In this document: one piece after another, positions 47,801 through 56,875 of the stretch | How the letters are laid out: every line of letters starts with the position of its first letter | Numbering within the stretch: the first letter of the stretch is position 1 | Source of the DNA: Halichondria panicea | Taxonomy: Eukaryota > Porifera > Demospongiae > Suberitida > Halichondriidae | Assembly (NCBI RefSeq): GCF_963675165.1 | Contig: NC_087384.1 | Coordinates: 2,497,315-2,561,314 of the forward strand | Length of the DNA: 64,000 bases | Direction: 5' to 3' | Notes under the pieces: generated by a model | The model's input: the letters and a program-made list of their open reading frames with translations, nothing else | What the model was told of the DNA's origin: nothing | Databases searched by the model: none | Made by a program: the position numbers and the translations under genes

Positions 47801-49336
47801 GGAGTAGGATCCCAGAGTCAGCTAACAGAGACAAACCAGACACAATTCTAGCTTTCTATTGTATCGATCCTTTTCCACAAACAATCAGGCTTATGTTTCG
47901 AATAATAGCCGTGTTTAGTAGTACGCAAAAAGCTTCTTAGATTTAGCTCACCTTTTTTCTTTGCAAAATCTGCCAAATTTTAAGCCTTAGAAGAGAGGGA
48001 ATGTGCAACTCAACACGTAGCTAGCAGAATTCAAATGTGGGCGGTTGAGTATGTGAATTTGATTGAATTGCTAAAAATAGAAATTTGTATTTTTAGCACT
48101 TAATGCACGCTCTTCTTTTATATACTAGACACTAGTACGCCCTTATAGCTAGGGCCTCTCTCGAATCAGTAAAATGAAACATTTCGTAGCCGCGGACTTT
48201 GATCAAGCATATATACATGGTAATTAAAGGTCCCAGTCTTTAGACTCGCAAGCCAGCACACGAAAATGAGACAGGAAACTCCGTCAAACCCCGTGTAGAG
48301 ACTCGTGTAACATTTGCCACAATGTTTGTGACAACTCAAGTGGCTAGACCGCATGCGGTTACCACAAGATTGATAGTGACTACAAGATTGATAGTGACGT
48401 TGAATGCATGAATGCACATGATGCTCACCACCATAGCCGGCATTAGCATGCAAGTTGTCGACTAGACTACCTTAGTATAGTACGTACTGAGAGCACTAGG
48501 AGACTTTTTGTGTAGCTGTTTTTAGTGTACATACTGTCTATAGCCATGACGTTAAGAAAGCCACAGCCACTTAGAATCTTATCTGATATGCTGTCCCACA
48601 CAAGATTTTACACCGAGTTTGCTCAGTCTACTGTTTGCCGTGTAACAGACAGCTCGCGAGTCTATCCTATGTCATTCAGAGCATCATGTGATACCACACA
48701 TGCATCAGCCTCAAATCCAGGCCGATTAAAATACGGCCTGGTATCTATTGCATGTGTAATTAATCATAGGCGTGGTCCATACACGCCCACGTACTATCTA
48801 CTATGTATATGAAGCTTTATAGCCTAGCTAGCTAGCTGTGGTCGTTGTCAAGAAGGCTTGCACACTAGTCTGAAAGCAAAAGAGGCTCTCATCTATCTCT
48901 ATGATGGTTAGATGGTCGTGAACTTGGTTTCTGTACAAATGAGAGCTTCTTCTGGCTTCAGACTAGTGTGCAAGCCTTCTCGACAACACCATAGAGGGCC
49001 ACAGCTAGCTAGCAAGTCTTCTCGACAACGCAATAGAGAGCATAAGCCACAGCTTCACAGGAGACAAGCATTTGTTAAAATTAATACGGAAAGAAACTAG
49101 TAAACAAACTAGTTTACGGTAAAATTTTACAAAGGTTTACTAAAGTATAACGAATCACCCAGATTCTGGGTAACCACTCATGCAATAGAGACCAGGCCGT
49201 ATTTTAATCGGCCTGGTCTCGAGGCTACACATGCATTGAACCTCACCTCGTTGGCCTGGTTTGGATCCGCCCCTCCTTCTAGTGCCAACTGAACCACACC
49301 CACATCACCCGTATCGCAAGCTTCCATTAATAATGA
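32829..49336 (-). CDS. Ankyrin-repeat / ZU5 / UPA-like / Death-domain protein
   Basis: A 20-exon model stays in phase to the stop (2757 nt). Exons in transcript order: 49336-49247; eight 99-nt, phase-0 exons, one ankyrin repeat each, at 46214-46116, 45955-45857, 45415-45317, 42366-42268, 42121-42023, 41170-41072, 39745-39647 and 39503-39405; 37811-37724, 37039-36938 and 36780-36634 (ankyrin repeats); 36424-36284, 36173-36081 and 36033-35956 (linker); 35423-34879 (ZU5); 34819-34670 and 34620-34434 (UPA-like); 33731-33397 (Death; AMIECLKIW type); 32837-32829 (ends KEL-stop). This layout resembles ankyrin, UNC5 and PIDD scaffolds that signal through Death domains. No signal peptide or membrane segment is seen. 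The start is not fixed: a GT donor at 49430-49429 suggests one more exon upstream, ending LNPEM. Confidence 0.88.
32896..33275. mobile_element. 362-bp TAGCCTCG element
   Basis: The body is 32905-33266. Its ~80-bp inverted ends read TAGCCTCGTCCCCAGGCCGA and the reverse complement, with a CTAGGTCGCC / GGCCACCTAG block like that of the 1.6-kb ZAD/RecQ element. The flanking 9-mers TATAGTGAA and TACAGTGAG match at 7 of 9 positions. It lies in the last intron of the Death-domain gene. Confidence 0.75.
33999..34204. mobile_element. Short inverted-repeat element, TACCGCATAGAGC type
   Basis: Ends TACCGCATAGAGCAAAAGTT and ATTGTGCACTATACGGTA. Intronic. Same family as 31585-31799. Confidence 0.6.
38270..38320. 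repeat. Single end of the TAGCCTCG-type family
   Basis: Holds GCCCAGTTGCCGACCTAGCG and a CTCGACCAGGGACCGAGCTT end, like one arm of the 32905-33266 element. Similar partial arms lie at about 40700 and 44940. Confidence 0.5.
38791..38886. repeat. (CA)n/(CACG)n microsatellite
   Basis: Alternating CACA and GCAC runs. The TAACCCTA that follows is too short to be called telomeric. Confidence 0.95.
40085..41500. repeat. Segmental duplication, copy 1 (partner 44320-45700)
   Basis: This segment, with one ankyrin exon and its introns, is repeated almost base for base at 44320-45700. It includes the distinctive intron text GAATATTTTGCGGGCCTTTG and AGGTTTTTTGCTGTTTAGGC. A shorter third relative (42240-42530) carries the same exon type. 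Confidence 0.9.
43110..43340. mobile_element. Short inverted-repeat element, TACCGTGTAGCGCGAAA type
   Basis: Left end TACCGTGTAGCGCGAAATTT. The right end near CGAAAATTATGTGTA is eroded. Intronic relic of the same family as 31585-31799. Confidence 0.5.
43652..44040. mobile_element. pogo/Tigger-like MITE, TA duplication
   Basis: Body 43654-44038. It starts CAGTAGAACCTCGCTAATCC and ends with the reverse complement of that type (GGCGAGGTTCTACTG), flanked by TA. This terminal sequence is characteristic of pogo/Tigger members of the Tc1/mariner group. The 385-bp interior (with CTAGCAGCTTCCCTTCTGGC) has no transposase. Relics of the same interior lie in the ZU5-side introns at about 27930-28158 and 35505-35735. 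Confidence 0.85.
44320..45700. repeat. Segmental duplication, copy 2
   Basis: Partner of 40085-41500. It contains the ankyrin exon 45415-45317. Confidence 0.9.
46748..46884. repeat. 137-bp near-perfect palindrome
   Basis: Arms of ~55 bp (ATATGCCACACCTACTCGGA on the left, AGGTGTGGTATAT on the right) with matching GAGGATATGCACCC and CCGCTACCGTGGTTAC blocks. They leave a short G+C-rich loop that can itself pair (CTCGG..CCGCCTCGGAG). Probably a MITE; no clear target duplication seen. Confidence 0.8.
47048..47540. repeat. Long copy of an interspersed element
   Basis: Runs from GCTTCGGTGCGCATGCACAA to ACCGAGGCATCATGCAGCAC and GGTGCTTTCATAA. It joins the blocks also seen separately at 9806-9950 and 13420-13560. 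Ends of the second type recur at 30085, 37325, 38325 and 55900. Confidence 0.6.
48697..49236. mobile_element. 522-bp TAGCCTC-type element beside an ankyrin exon
   Basis: Body 48706-49227. Inverted ends of ~47 bp read CAGCCTCAAATCCAGGCCGA on the left and TAGCCTCGAGACCAGGCCGA as the reverse of the right. The 9-bp duplication CACATGCAT is perfect (48697-48705 and 49228-49236). The right duplication stops just 10 bp from the end of the ankyrin exon at 49247, in its intron. A separate palindrome (48844-48986) sits inside it. Confidence 0.88.
48844..48986. repeat. Nested palindrome (143 bp)
   Basis: Arms GTTGTCAAGAAGGCTTGCAC and its reverse GTGCAAGCCTTCTCGACAAC extend about 34 bp or more, with AGAGGCTCTCAT facing ATGAGAGCTTCT inside. 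Likely a small MITE that landed in the 522-bp element. Confidence 0.75.
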
Positions 49337-49661
49337 CTGGAAAGATATTAAGATATCGTTTAATACTGTACAAAAACTGGCCAACTGAATGGAATCAGGA
49401 ATACATTGACATGTAATACAAGTCACTCACCATCTCAGGATTTAGATCTAACTTTCAGAGTGACTTATAATTATACTGCATCCTCGACCTCAGTCGAGTC
49501 ACGATCACTCACTGGTACGTACCTGGTCTCTCTCTAGCTCTACAGCAGCTACAGATCTCAGTCATGAAAATCACCCCATTTGGTCTGGGGGCGTATCATC
49601 TCAGGTGATGCTATATACCTCCATTTGGCATGCGCAAGAGCTTTTTATGGTGATCGAGCAT

Positions 49662-49804
49662 GCACCTACATAGCCTCGATCCCAAGCCGCTCTTCCTCGA
49701 TTAGGGTTAGGGTTAGGATTAGGCCTTGTGAAGGAGGCTAGCACCTACACCTTGTTTCCAGGCCGATTAAATTAAACAGCCTTGAATCGAGGCTAGCACC
49801 TATG
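49662..49804. mobile_element. Minimal TAGCCTCG element with telomere-like core, plus a second one
   Basis: First unit 49671-49740 (70 bp) starts TAGCCTCGATCCCAAGCCGC and ends GTGAAGGAGGCTA. Its centre holds a TTAGGGTTAGGG-type stretch. It is flanked by the 9-bp repeat GCACCTACA (49662-49670, 49741-49749). A second, eroded unit follows (49750-49795, ending GAATCGAGGCTA) and is trailed by GCACCTATG (7 of 9). The first unit matches the 49-bp element at 53413 in reverse, apart from the inserted telomere-like core. Confidence 0.8.
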
Positions 49805-50109
49805 TACCGTATATCTTCTAATTTATCGGACAGCAAAAAATTATTATTTTGGAAATTGTCCGGGTATAAATTTGCAAAGCAGAGCATGCAAAGCTAGTGT
49901 GACGGGAATAATTAGAACAAGCAAGCAGCTGCATGCGAGCTAGCTAAGTTTAATAGAACAGTGTGCAACTGAATAGTTGCACTAGCTACAGGGGAGGATC
50001 CAGGATTTAAGGAAGGGGGGTTCTTATACAGTACTTCTTGTCCGCGCAAAGCGCCGAAATTTTTGTGACCACGCCCCTTTTAAAGTACCACGCCCACTAA
50101 TTAACCCTC

Positions 50110-50400
50110 ATGTTCTCCCTCATGATTTATAAGCACAGGAGAGATGGTTGTGACTGGAGGAGAGATAGTAGTGGTCCCCAGTGGAAAGACAGACGGTGGT
50201 GGCTGGTGAAGAGGAGACTTGGCTATACACTTGTAGAACTTGACCATCAATAATATTAATGATTATAGCAATTATACATGTAAGTATGCAGTATCATTCA
50301 ATATGCAGTGTCATGCACTCTCCCTTACCTGAAACTTTCCTCTTCTTACACCAGGAGTCAAGGATTCATGGCTAGATATAATAATATTATCGCTTGACCA
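50110..50400 (-). CDS. Possible small 3' gene end, proline-rich, unrecognised
   Basis: On the minus strand a short possible exon (about 50381-50331, SHESLTPGVRRGKFQ before a GTAAGG donor) is followed at 50255-50110 by an open stretch reading KFYKCIAKSPLHQPPPSVFP, then LGTTTISPPVTTISPVLINH, and a stop. Splice signals are plausible but phases were not proven. I do not recognise a domain. It may equally be chance. Confidence 0.25.
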
Positions 50401-50531
50401 CGGTGCAAATCAATGTGGCTGCAGTAGCCAGAGAACCAGCCCCACCCTTTTATTATGCAAAGAGAACCAGCCCCACCCTTTTATTAAGCAGAGAGGACGT
50501 ACTTTGTACGACTTTGTCACGACAGTACAGT

Positions 50532-50792
50532 TAGCTAGCTTAGACTCGCCAGCCAGCCCTTGAGAAATGGACTGGTCAAACTCCGTGTAGAGACTCGTGT
50601 AACGTTTGCCACGATATTTGTGGCAACTAACCGCATGCGGTTACCGCAAGATCAATGATAGTGACGTTTCACTAGAAACTCTACGTATCACATGCAGTAT
50701 ACTGACGTCACGAAAACCGCAGCCCGGAGTTTGACCAGTCTATATACTGTTCGCCAACAGTGCAGTGACGGCATGCGAGTCTAAGCTAGCTA
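50532..50792. mobile_element. 243-bp TAGACTCG element
   Basis: Body 50541-50783. Ends TAGACTCGCCAGCC and GGCATGCGAGTCTA, with GACTGGTCAAACTCCG facing CGGAGTTTGACCAGTC inside. The flanks TAGCTAGCT and AGCTAGCTA share 8 bases but sit in CTAG-rich sequence. Part of the body recurs at 48240-48390 (CTCCGT, then AGACTCGTGTAAC). Confidence 0.7.
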
Positions 50793-50943
50793 GCTAATAG
50801 ATACTAGCTGGAAGGGTAGTTCGTACGAACCCAACGAACTACCTCTGGATCCGCCCCTGAGCTATCTAAAACTAGCTCTCAAAGCTATCTAACTGCAGCA
50901 CAATTTACAAATTAGTAGTCTACGTTTAGGAGCATAAAATTAA

Positions 50944-51218
50944 GGCCACTCCAAGTGATACTCTGGTTTCTGGTCCACCGCCCGCATCAGATTTTATTCT
51001 TGGATTTCTATCTCATTATTGGATTTCTATCCCATTATTTCTACTACGCATGCGCACAATGGTCCATGTGGTACAAAATAGTGTGATAATGATATTCATT
51101 TGCAAAATAATGAAATTCATAAGGTGAAATTGATAATGACATAATGAGAAAAGCCGCCCGCCCGCATGCAATTAGAAAAACTTCAGGACCAGAAACCAGA
51201 GTGTCACTTGGAGTGGCC
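50944..51218. mobile_element. 275-bp MITE, second copy
   Basis: Same length and almost the same sequence as 28715-28989, with TAA on both sides. Confidence 0.92.
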
Positions 51219-51375
51219 TAATGACAATATCTTCGATCGGGACAGAACTGCGTGCAAAAATATTAGACTCATGGTAGGGTCGTTTTTAAACTGTGGCTAT
51301 TATTTTTAATTTGTCTTATGAATGTTGAATGGAAAGTTAATTTGGGAGTCAGATAGAGATGAGCGTTAATTTTAA

Positions 51376-51701
51376 GGCCACTCTTAGTTGCATATACTTG
51401 TTTCAGATCAATTACCTCCCTCCTCAGTTTTGCTCACCTGCTTATTTAATTGCTGATGTCAGCCATTATTTGAGGTCAAAGTCATTTTTTTTCCCATGTG
51501 CAAGTTGCATTGTGCACCAAAAAGCCAGTGCGTAAAAAATATTTTTATGTTTAGACTCCGTCCTTTTGTGTATTTTCGTCAGTTAAAAAAACAGGATATG
51601 ACGTCATCAAATAATGGGATAATGAGTAATGAAGACCTCCCTCCCTCATCTGGGTTGAGCTAGTATTCTCATCTGAAACAAGTATGCAACTAACAGTGGC
51701 C
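51376..51701. mobile_element. 326-bp MITE with related GGCCACT ends, TAA duplication
   Basis: Starts GGCCACTCTTAGTTGCATAT and ends GCAACTAACAGTGGCC, flanked by TAA. The inner arms ACTTGTTTCAGAT and ATCTGAAACAAGT also pair. It shares only the terminal GGCCACT with the 275-bp family. Confidence 0.88.
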
Positions 51702-53403
51702 TAATGACTCAAATTAATACCCGTTTATAACATCGTATCTAAGTAACCTAGCTAGTGGGTTATTTTGAGGCACATTCACGGACTGCCCAAACTAGCTAGT
51801 CGCGGATTTTAGAGGTTCAATTGGCCACAGCAGAGATCGAGGTCTTTCAACCTATTTTCGAGATTCAAGGTCAATCCTCGAAAACCTTATATAGATAGTG
51901 CATCGAGCATGCATGAATGATTCATTGCCTCAATTTAGGACAAACCTGCAAAAGTTCATTACATTCGAGGTATATATATAAGATCCGTCATCGTTTTTAA
52001 GCCGCGGCTATTATCTAGCTGCCACATCGCTATTCCGGCGCTGTAAGGGTGACCGAGTCTACTGTTCTCATTTAATTTACATAGCAGTGCAGTAAGTAAT
52101 ATATAGCGCACAAGAATAATACCCCCCCCCCCACCCGGTACATGCAATCATTCTGGTATATTTATAGCTATTAATAATTATGGGATATCGAAACATTTCA
52201 ACAATTTACACAAAACACAACATACACAACCACACATAGTGATAAAGCTGATCTAAGGGTTCTGTTCTGGCATCTCTACAGTCCATGGACCAGAGTGCTG
52301 TATTATGTGCACCTCCTCACAGCTCCTATATATGCATGGAGGCAATAAAGAGTGAGTTATTGGGTAGTACAACCGCAACCTATCAATGACAGGTGGGTGC
52401 AGGGCATACATCTGTTAGGCTATAGACACACTGAGTGTGAGTGGTAGACTATGGGCATAGGGCACAAAGTTTGCAATGTAACATTCAAATACCACATGAT
52501 GTACACAATAATATTATTATCTCGAGCTCACCTTCGAGGATCGAGGGCAGACATAACTTGTGCAGCGATCGCCTCTTTCTTCATCTGTCTAACATCTCCA
52601 GAAGGGCCCTGAATGTCGCTTGTGAAGGCTTCTTTCTTTTCCAGATTTCAAACACTTGATCATAGCTATATAGGTGGTTATACTGTCAATTTTCTTCAAC
52701 CGAACGTCAGTTTGCTCGCCAGGGGTTAATTCCAACGCATCGACATAGAGTTCTACATTATCAAAGCAGGCAGCCAAATATGATACATCTTTTTGTTGGA
52801 TTTCCCTGTCACCCAGTTGATTTGTGAAATAGTGCATGAGTTGACATTTGCCCACACTGCAAAAACACTTTTGTTATTGTGACACAGTTTGCTACCGGCA
52901 CAAAATGTTATCTTGACAAAACGTTTGTCAATTTCCTGCAATTATTGTTATAACGACAAATCATAGTTTATTTAACTATTAATATAGTTTATCTAACTAT
53001 TAATATTTGTTATTATAATGGTAGATTGTTATTTGAACACATGTGTTGTCATTTTGTCGAAGTGTTGTTGATCTCACATTTAGTGGAAGTTACCGTTCAT
53101 TGTCAAATTAACATTAATGTGTGACAATAACAAATTATAAAGTTACAGCTAGAACTCTACTAAAAGATACGTGCAAGTTTGCATCACTGATTTCAACCTA
53201 CTCAACCTATACTCGATTACCCTAGCTCATAATAAATTGTCTACACTGAAACATCTCAGTTGCCCTGATGCTTATATCTTTGCATGCTCATGTTCAATTG
53301 TGTATGTAGCAATTGGAGACTTGTGACTGGGCATGGTAAGTTACAGTGGCAGTGAAGAAGTCAGGAGCCTCCAGAGTCCTTCAGTGCAGTGCAGTGCAGG
53401 CAG

Positions 53404-53470
53404 CCTTCTCTCTAGCCTCCTTCACAAGGCCTGGCCGAAGAGCGGCCTGGGATCGAGGCTACCTTCTCTC
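53404..53470. mobile_element. 49-bp palindromic mini-element with perfect 9-bp duplication
   Basis: The element is 53413-53461. It starts TAGCCTCCTTCACAAGGCCT and ends GGCCTGGGATCGAGGCTA, flanked on both sides by CCTTCTCTC (53404-53412, 53462-53470). It is essentially two terminal repeats with almost nothing between them. Confidence 0.88.
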
Positions 53471-53487
53471 TAGCCTCTAACTCTAGC

Positions 53488-53534
53488 TAGTCTCGAGGCC
53501 AGATTCTGATAAGGAGAGTTTGGCCTCGAGACTA
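53488..53534. mobile_element. 47-bp palindromic mini-element
   Basis: Starts TAGTCTCGAGGCCA and ends TGGCCTCGAGACTA, perfect 14-bp arms around a 19-bp middle. No matching flanks, so any target duplication has decayed or was never there. Confidence 0.65.
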
Positions 53535-54203
53535 TAATTATAAGCTGGAACTATAGGTGTGGCATGAGGGGGCGTTCAGGAATAACAGGGCGAGGCCTCA
53601 AACATACTTAGCACATGGTGCTTGCAGCTGCACCAGACTGCAGCTGCTCATGCAGCTTTATACCATCACTGACTGCATGCCTGTACCCCTGGCCCTGGCA
53701 GTGGGCTACCATGTTCCATGTACACCAGCTAGGATCTAGGAGTCAAGAGTCACCTGCATCTGCAGCTTGAAAGAAAAGACAATTGCAAGTTAGTCAGTGC
53801 TCATTGCTAAACTCAACTTATTGCCCAATACTCTCTTTCAGATTTTCTTAAAGAGTAGATAGTACCACCATCTCAAAGAAAAAAGTTAAGTTCCATTGCA
53901 TGCTGTTGGCGCATGGCATGTACATGATCCCAAAACTCTCTGAATTCACAGTTTACAAATCACTGCTATACCGTATCGGCGTATAACTCCACCATGTACC
54001 AGCTTCAAAGAAAAAGGATTTAAGTTATGTTGCTCATTGCTAAATAAATGTGTTTACGTGTTTCTTCCAGCTGCAGATTTTACCGTACCTCGGCCCCACA
54101 ATGTGTACCAGCTAGGAGTTTACTTAACCACCTTCATCGACTTCAAAGAAACGACTTGCAAGTTATGTCAGATTCCATAAAACTATATAGCTAGCTAGAG
54201 GGC

Positions 54204-55035
54204 AACTGTCCCTGGTTTCGACCTTCATCTGTAGCATACTGATTTACGAGTTTGTGTCTTCATGTGTCAGTTACACTGGTTTCGACTGGTCAACTTCGTC
54301 CATGGGGTGATAGCTAGTATACTGATTTACGAGTTTGTGTGTATGTGTCCTCATGTGTCAGTTACACTGGTTTCGACTGGTCAACTTCGTCCATGGGGTG
54401 ATAGCTAGCATACTGATTTACGAGTTTGTGTGTATGTGTCCTCACGTGTCAGTTACACTGGTTTCGACTGGTCAACTTCGTCCATGGGGTGATAGCTAGC
54501 ATTGTAATTTACCAGTTTGTGTGTATGTGTCCTCATGCGTCAGTTACACTGGTTTCGACTGGTCAACTTCGTCCATGGGGTGATAGCTAGCATTGTAATT
54601 TACGAGTTTGTGTGTATGTGTCCTCATGCATCAGTTACACTGGTTTCGACTGGTCAACTTCGTCCATGGGGTGATAGCTAGCATTGTAATTTACGAGTTT
54701 GTGTGTATGTGTCCTCATGCGTCAGTTACACTGGTTTCGACTGGTCAACTTCGTCGATGGGGTGATAGCTAGCATTGTAATTTACGAGTTTGTGTGTATG
54801 TGTCCTCATGCGTCAGTTACACTGGTTTCGACTGGTCAACTTCGTCCATGGGGTGATAGCTAGCATACTGATTTACGATTTTGTGTGTATGTGTCCTCAC
54901 GTGTCAGTTACACTGGTTTCGACTGGTCAACTTCGTCCATGGGGTGATAGCTATAGCATACTGATTTACGAGTTTGTGTGTATATGTGTCCTCACGTGTC
55001 AGTTACACTGGTCAACTTCGTCCATGGGGGTGATA
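54204..55035. repeat. 91-bp minisatellite, about 9 units
   Basis: Units contain CAGTTACACTGGTTTCGACT, GGTCAACTTCGTCCATGGGG and TGATAGCTAGCA, then TTTACGAGTTTGTGTGTATG. Unit boundaries differ by a few bases and the last unit lacks GGTTTCGACT. The ORF across the array only translates the repeat. The array lies inside the CACTG element. Confidence 0.95.
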
Positions 55036-55699
55036 GCTTATACTATTTACATTTTGCACTACATATGTGTTGGTAACTATAGTGACTTCAATCTTTTGTT
55101 CTGTAGGGGCTTATTGTGACGAAAATGATCTGAGGGATGTAGCGTTCATGAAACCAAACGAAACGCCTGCAGTTCACTGTACTGGAATTTCAAGAAACGC
55201 TAAGTGATGAACACTAAAAACAATTTACTGACAGAAGAAATGTATTGTGCTGCATGTCATGTGATCCAGTGATCTTATTCTATCATAAACTCATTGTTCT
55301 AATACCGTTTGACCTTCTGCATGTGTGTACGTGCGCGAGAAAACAACTAATTAAATGACAAAGGTATAGTGTTAATTTAACAAAGAAATTCACTTTATAG
55401 CAGTGTTAATTCAGCATTCACTTTGCTATTTTGACATAGAAGTACAATAAATTGGTGAAATTCAGATGACATAATACTTTGTTGTTTTGACATCATTTCT
55501 TTGCTTGAATGACAAAACATTGTAGGTTGTTTTACCTTTGTCATTCTAACAAATATTATTCTGTCATTGTGAGATTCATCACCGGGACAAACTTTTGTTT
55601 GTTAAATTAACAAAAGTGTTTTTGCAGTGCAGAAACCGTTGATGAGCTGTAGCTATTCACTGGTTGAGCACGCGCAGATCCTACACTATGGAATGAAAC

Positions 55700-56875
55700 T
55701 TAAAATAACACACTCATGCATATCCCGCTATAATTATGATACAACAACAAAACAACCAATACACACACTAGTCGTGACGACAAAGAGCGAGTGAAAGAGG
55801 CGTGAAACTATACTCTACTTGACAAGAAGGACGAGTCCACTTTATACCTCACATAAATTAAAAATCGTGCGGTCCATTACACGGGACCTAAATATAATTA
55901 TGAAAGCACCGTGGATGCTGATGCCTCGATGGGGAGGCATAAAATATGAAGCTATATAGATATATCGATTTTACAATTCAAAAAGTGGTAAATGATCGAC
56001 TACGATTGTTGCTAAAAATATGCCAAAAGTTTAAAGTAATGGCTACAGCATGAAACAGCTCAGTGCAGCTTTTTGCAGCTTTTTTCTCACTCTTGCAGCT
56101 ACCAATAGCTATAGCGTTTTGGTGCTACTAAGTAGAGTAGCAACACTCCATGGACAAATTTTGCTACGCAACTGTTCTGAAAGGCTACAATGGCATTCCA
56201 AGTAAGCCCACATAATTATACAACTCGAGAAAGAAACATTATTTTGCAAATCCACATAATTATTGTAATCGCGACTAGAAACTCTTACATGCACTCACTG
56301 AGCAACTGTAACACTCTACTCACACACACAACACACACTTATAGTCTAAGACTACGTACCATAATTATACCTCGCTGCTGTTATAATGACACTAACTGAA
56401 TACGATGAATGCTCCAAAACGTATGGCAATAATTATTATTGTGTTATAATTATGATGGATTGGCCGGTAGCTATAAAGAGGGCGTGAGTGACAACATTCC
56501 CTGGCAAGCTCACAAATAATAATATTTGGGCAGCTGACCAATTTTGTAACAAGAAGACATTCTACATCTTAAAAGTACAACACAGACGTCTAGTTAAACA
56601 ATGAAAGTTTGAGGAATGTGCGAGTTTGGCAATGAATACGAATGTTTATTGCAGCTCAATAGACAGTTATTATAAGCATGCAGTGCAAACTTGACGGCTG
56701 CATGTACAAGTGTGAGTATAGACAACAGTGTTGCTGGTGTGCATTATTAACTAGATACAGTGTGTTTTACTACGACATTGACAGCTTTAAAGAAGTTGAG
56801 GTTAATAACTGGTCGAAGCGATTATCAAATCAAGAGTTAATATAGCTACGCAGATCAGTTAGCATTGTATACAAA
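55700..56875. other. No gene seen
   Basis: The first ~100 bp match the intron beside the Death exon of the main gene. The rest holds a relic of the 13420-type interspersed repeat (55900-56160). Nothing codes convincingly before the OAS start. Confidence 0.4.

Larger units (their letters stand above)
52855..55629. mobile_element. 2.8-kb CACTG-type DNA transposon (non-autonomous)
   Basis: Terminal repeats read CACTGCAAAAACACTTTTGT and its exact reverse complement (about 22 bp). The flanking dinucleotide CA occurs on both sides. The subterminal regions carry many short TGTCA/TTAAC and ACAAA-type words in both orientations (about 52870-53110 and 55370-55610). CACTA/Chapaev-type (CMC) elements have such ends; the superfamily is my inference. 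The interior has no transposase but holds a minisatellite and two tiny TAGNCTCG elements. Confidence 0.85.
52532..55690 (-). pseudogene. Third Death-domain exon, split by a transposon
   Basis: The right part (55690-55630) and left part (52854-52532) together match the Death exons at 33731-33397 and 26586-26246 (here QQKDVSYLAACFDNVELYVD and ALELTPGEQTDV). The exon is interrupted by the CACTG element 52855-55629. A one-base loss near 52651 (CCAGATTTCAAAC against CCAGATTTTCAAAC) shifts the frame before the final helix. The downstream EL-stop exon and its flank are also present near 52310. No ZU5 or UPA exon follows upstream, so only the tail of a gene was copied. Confidence 0.8.

Noticed and set aside
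49710..49735. Chromosome end
   Set aside because: Only about three telomere-type units inside a flanked mini-element with unique sequence on both sides.
54790..55119. 109-aa ORF
   Set aside because: It only translates the 91-bp minisatellite; no independent coding signal.
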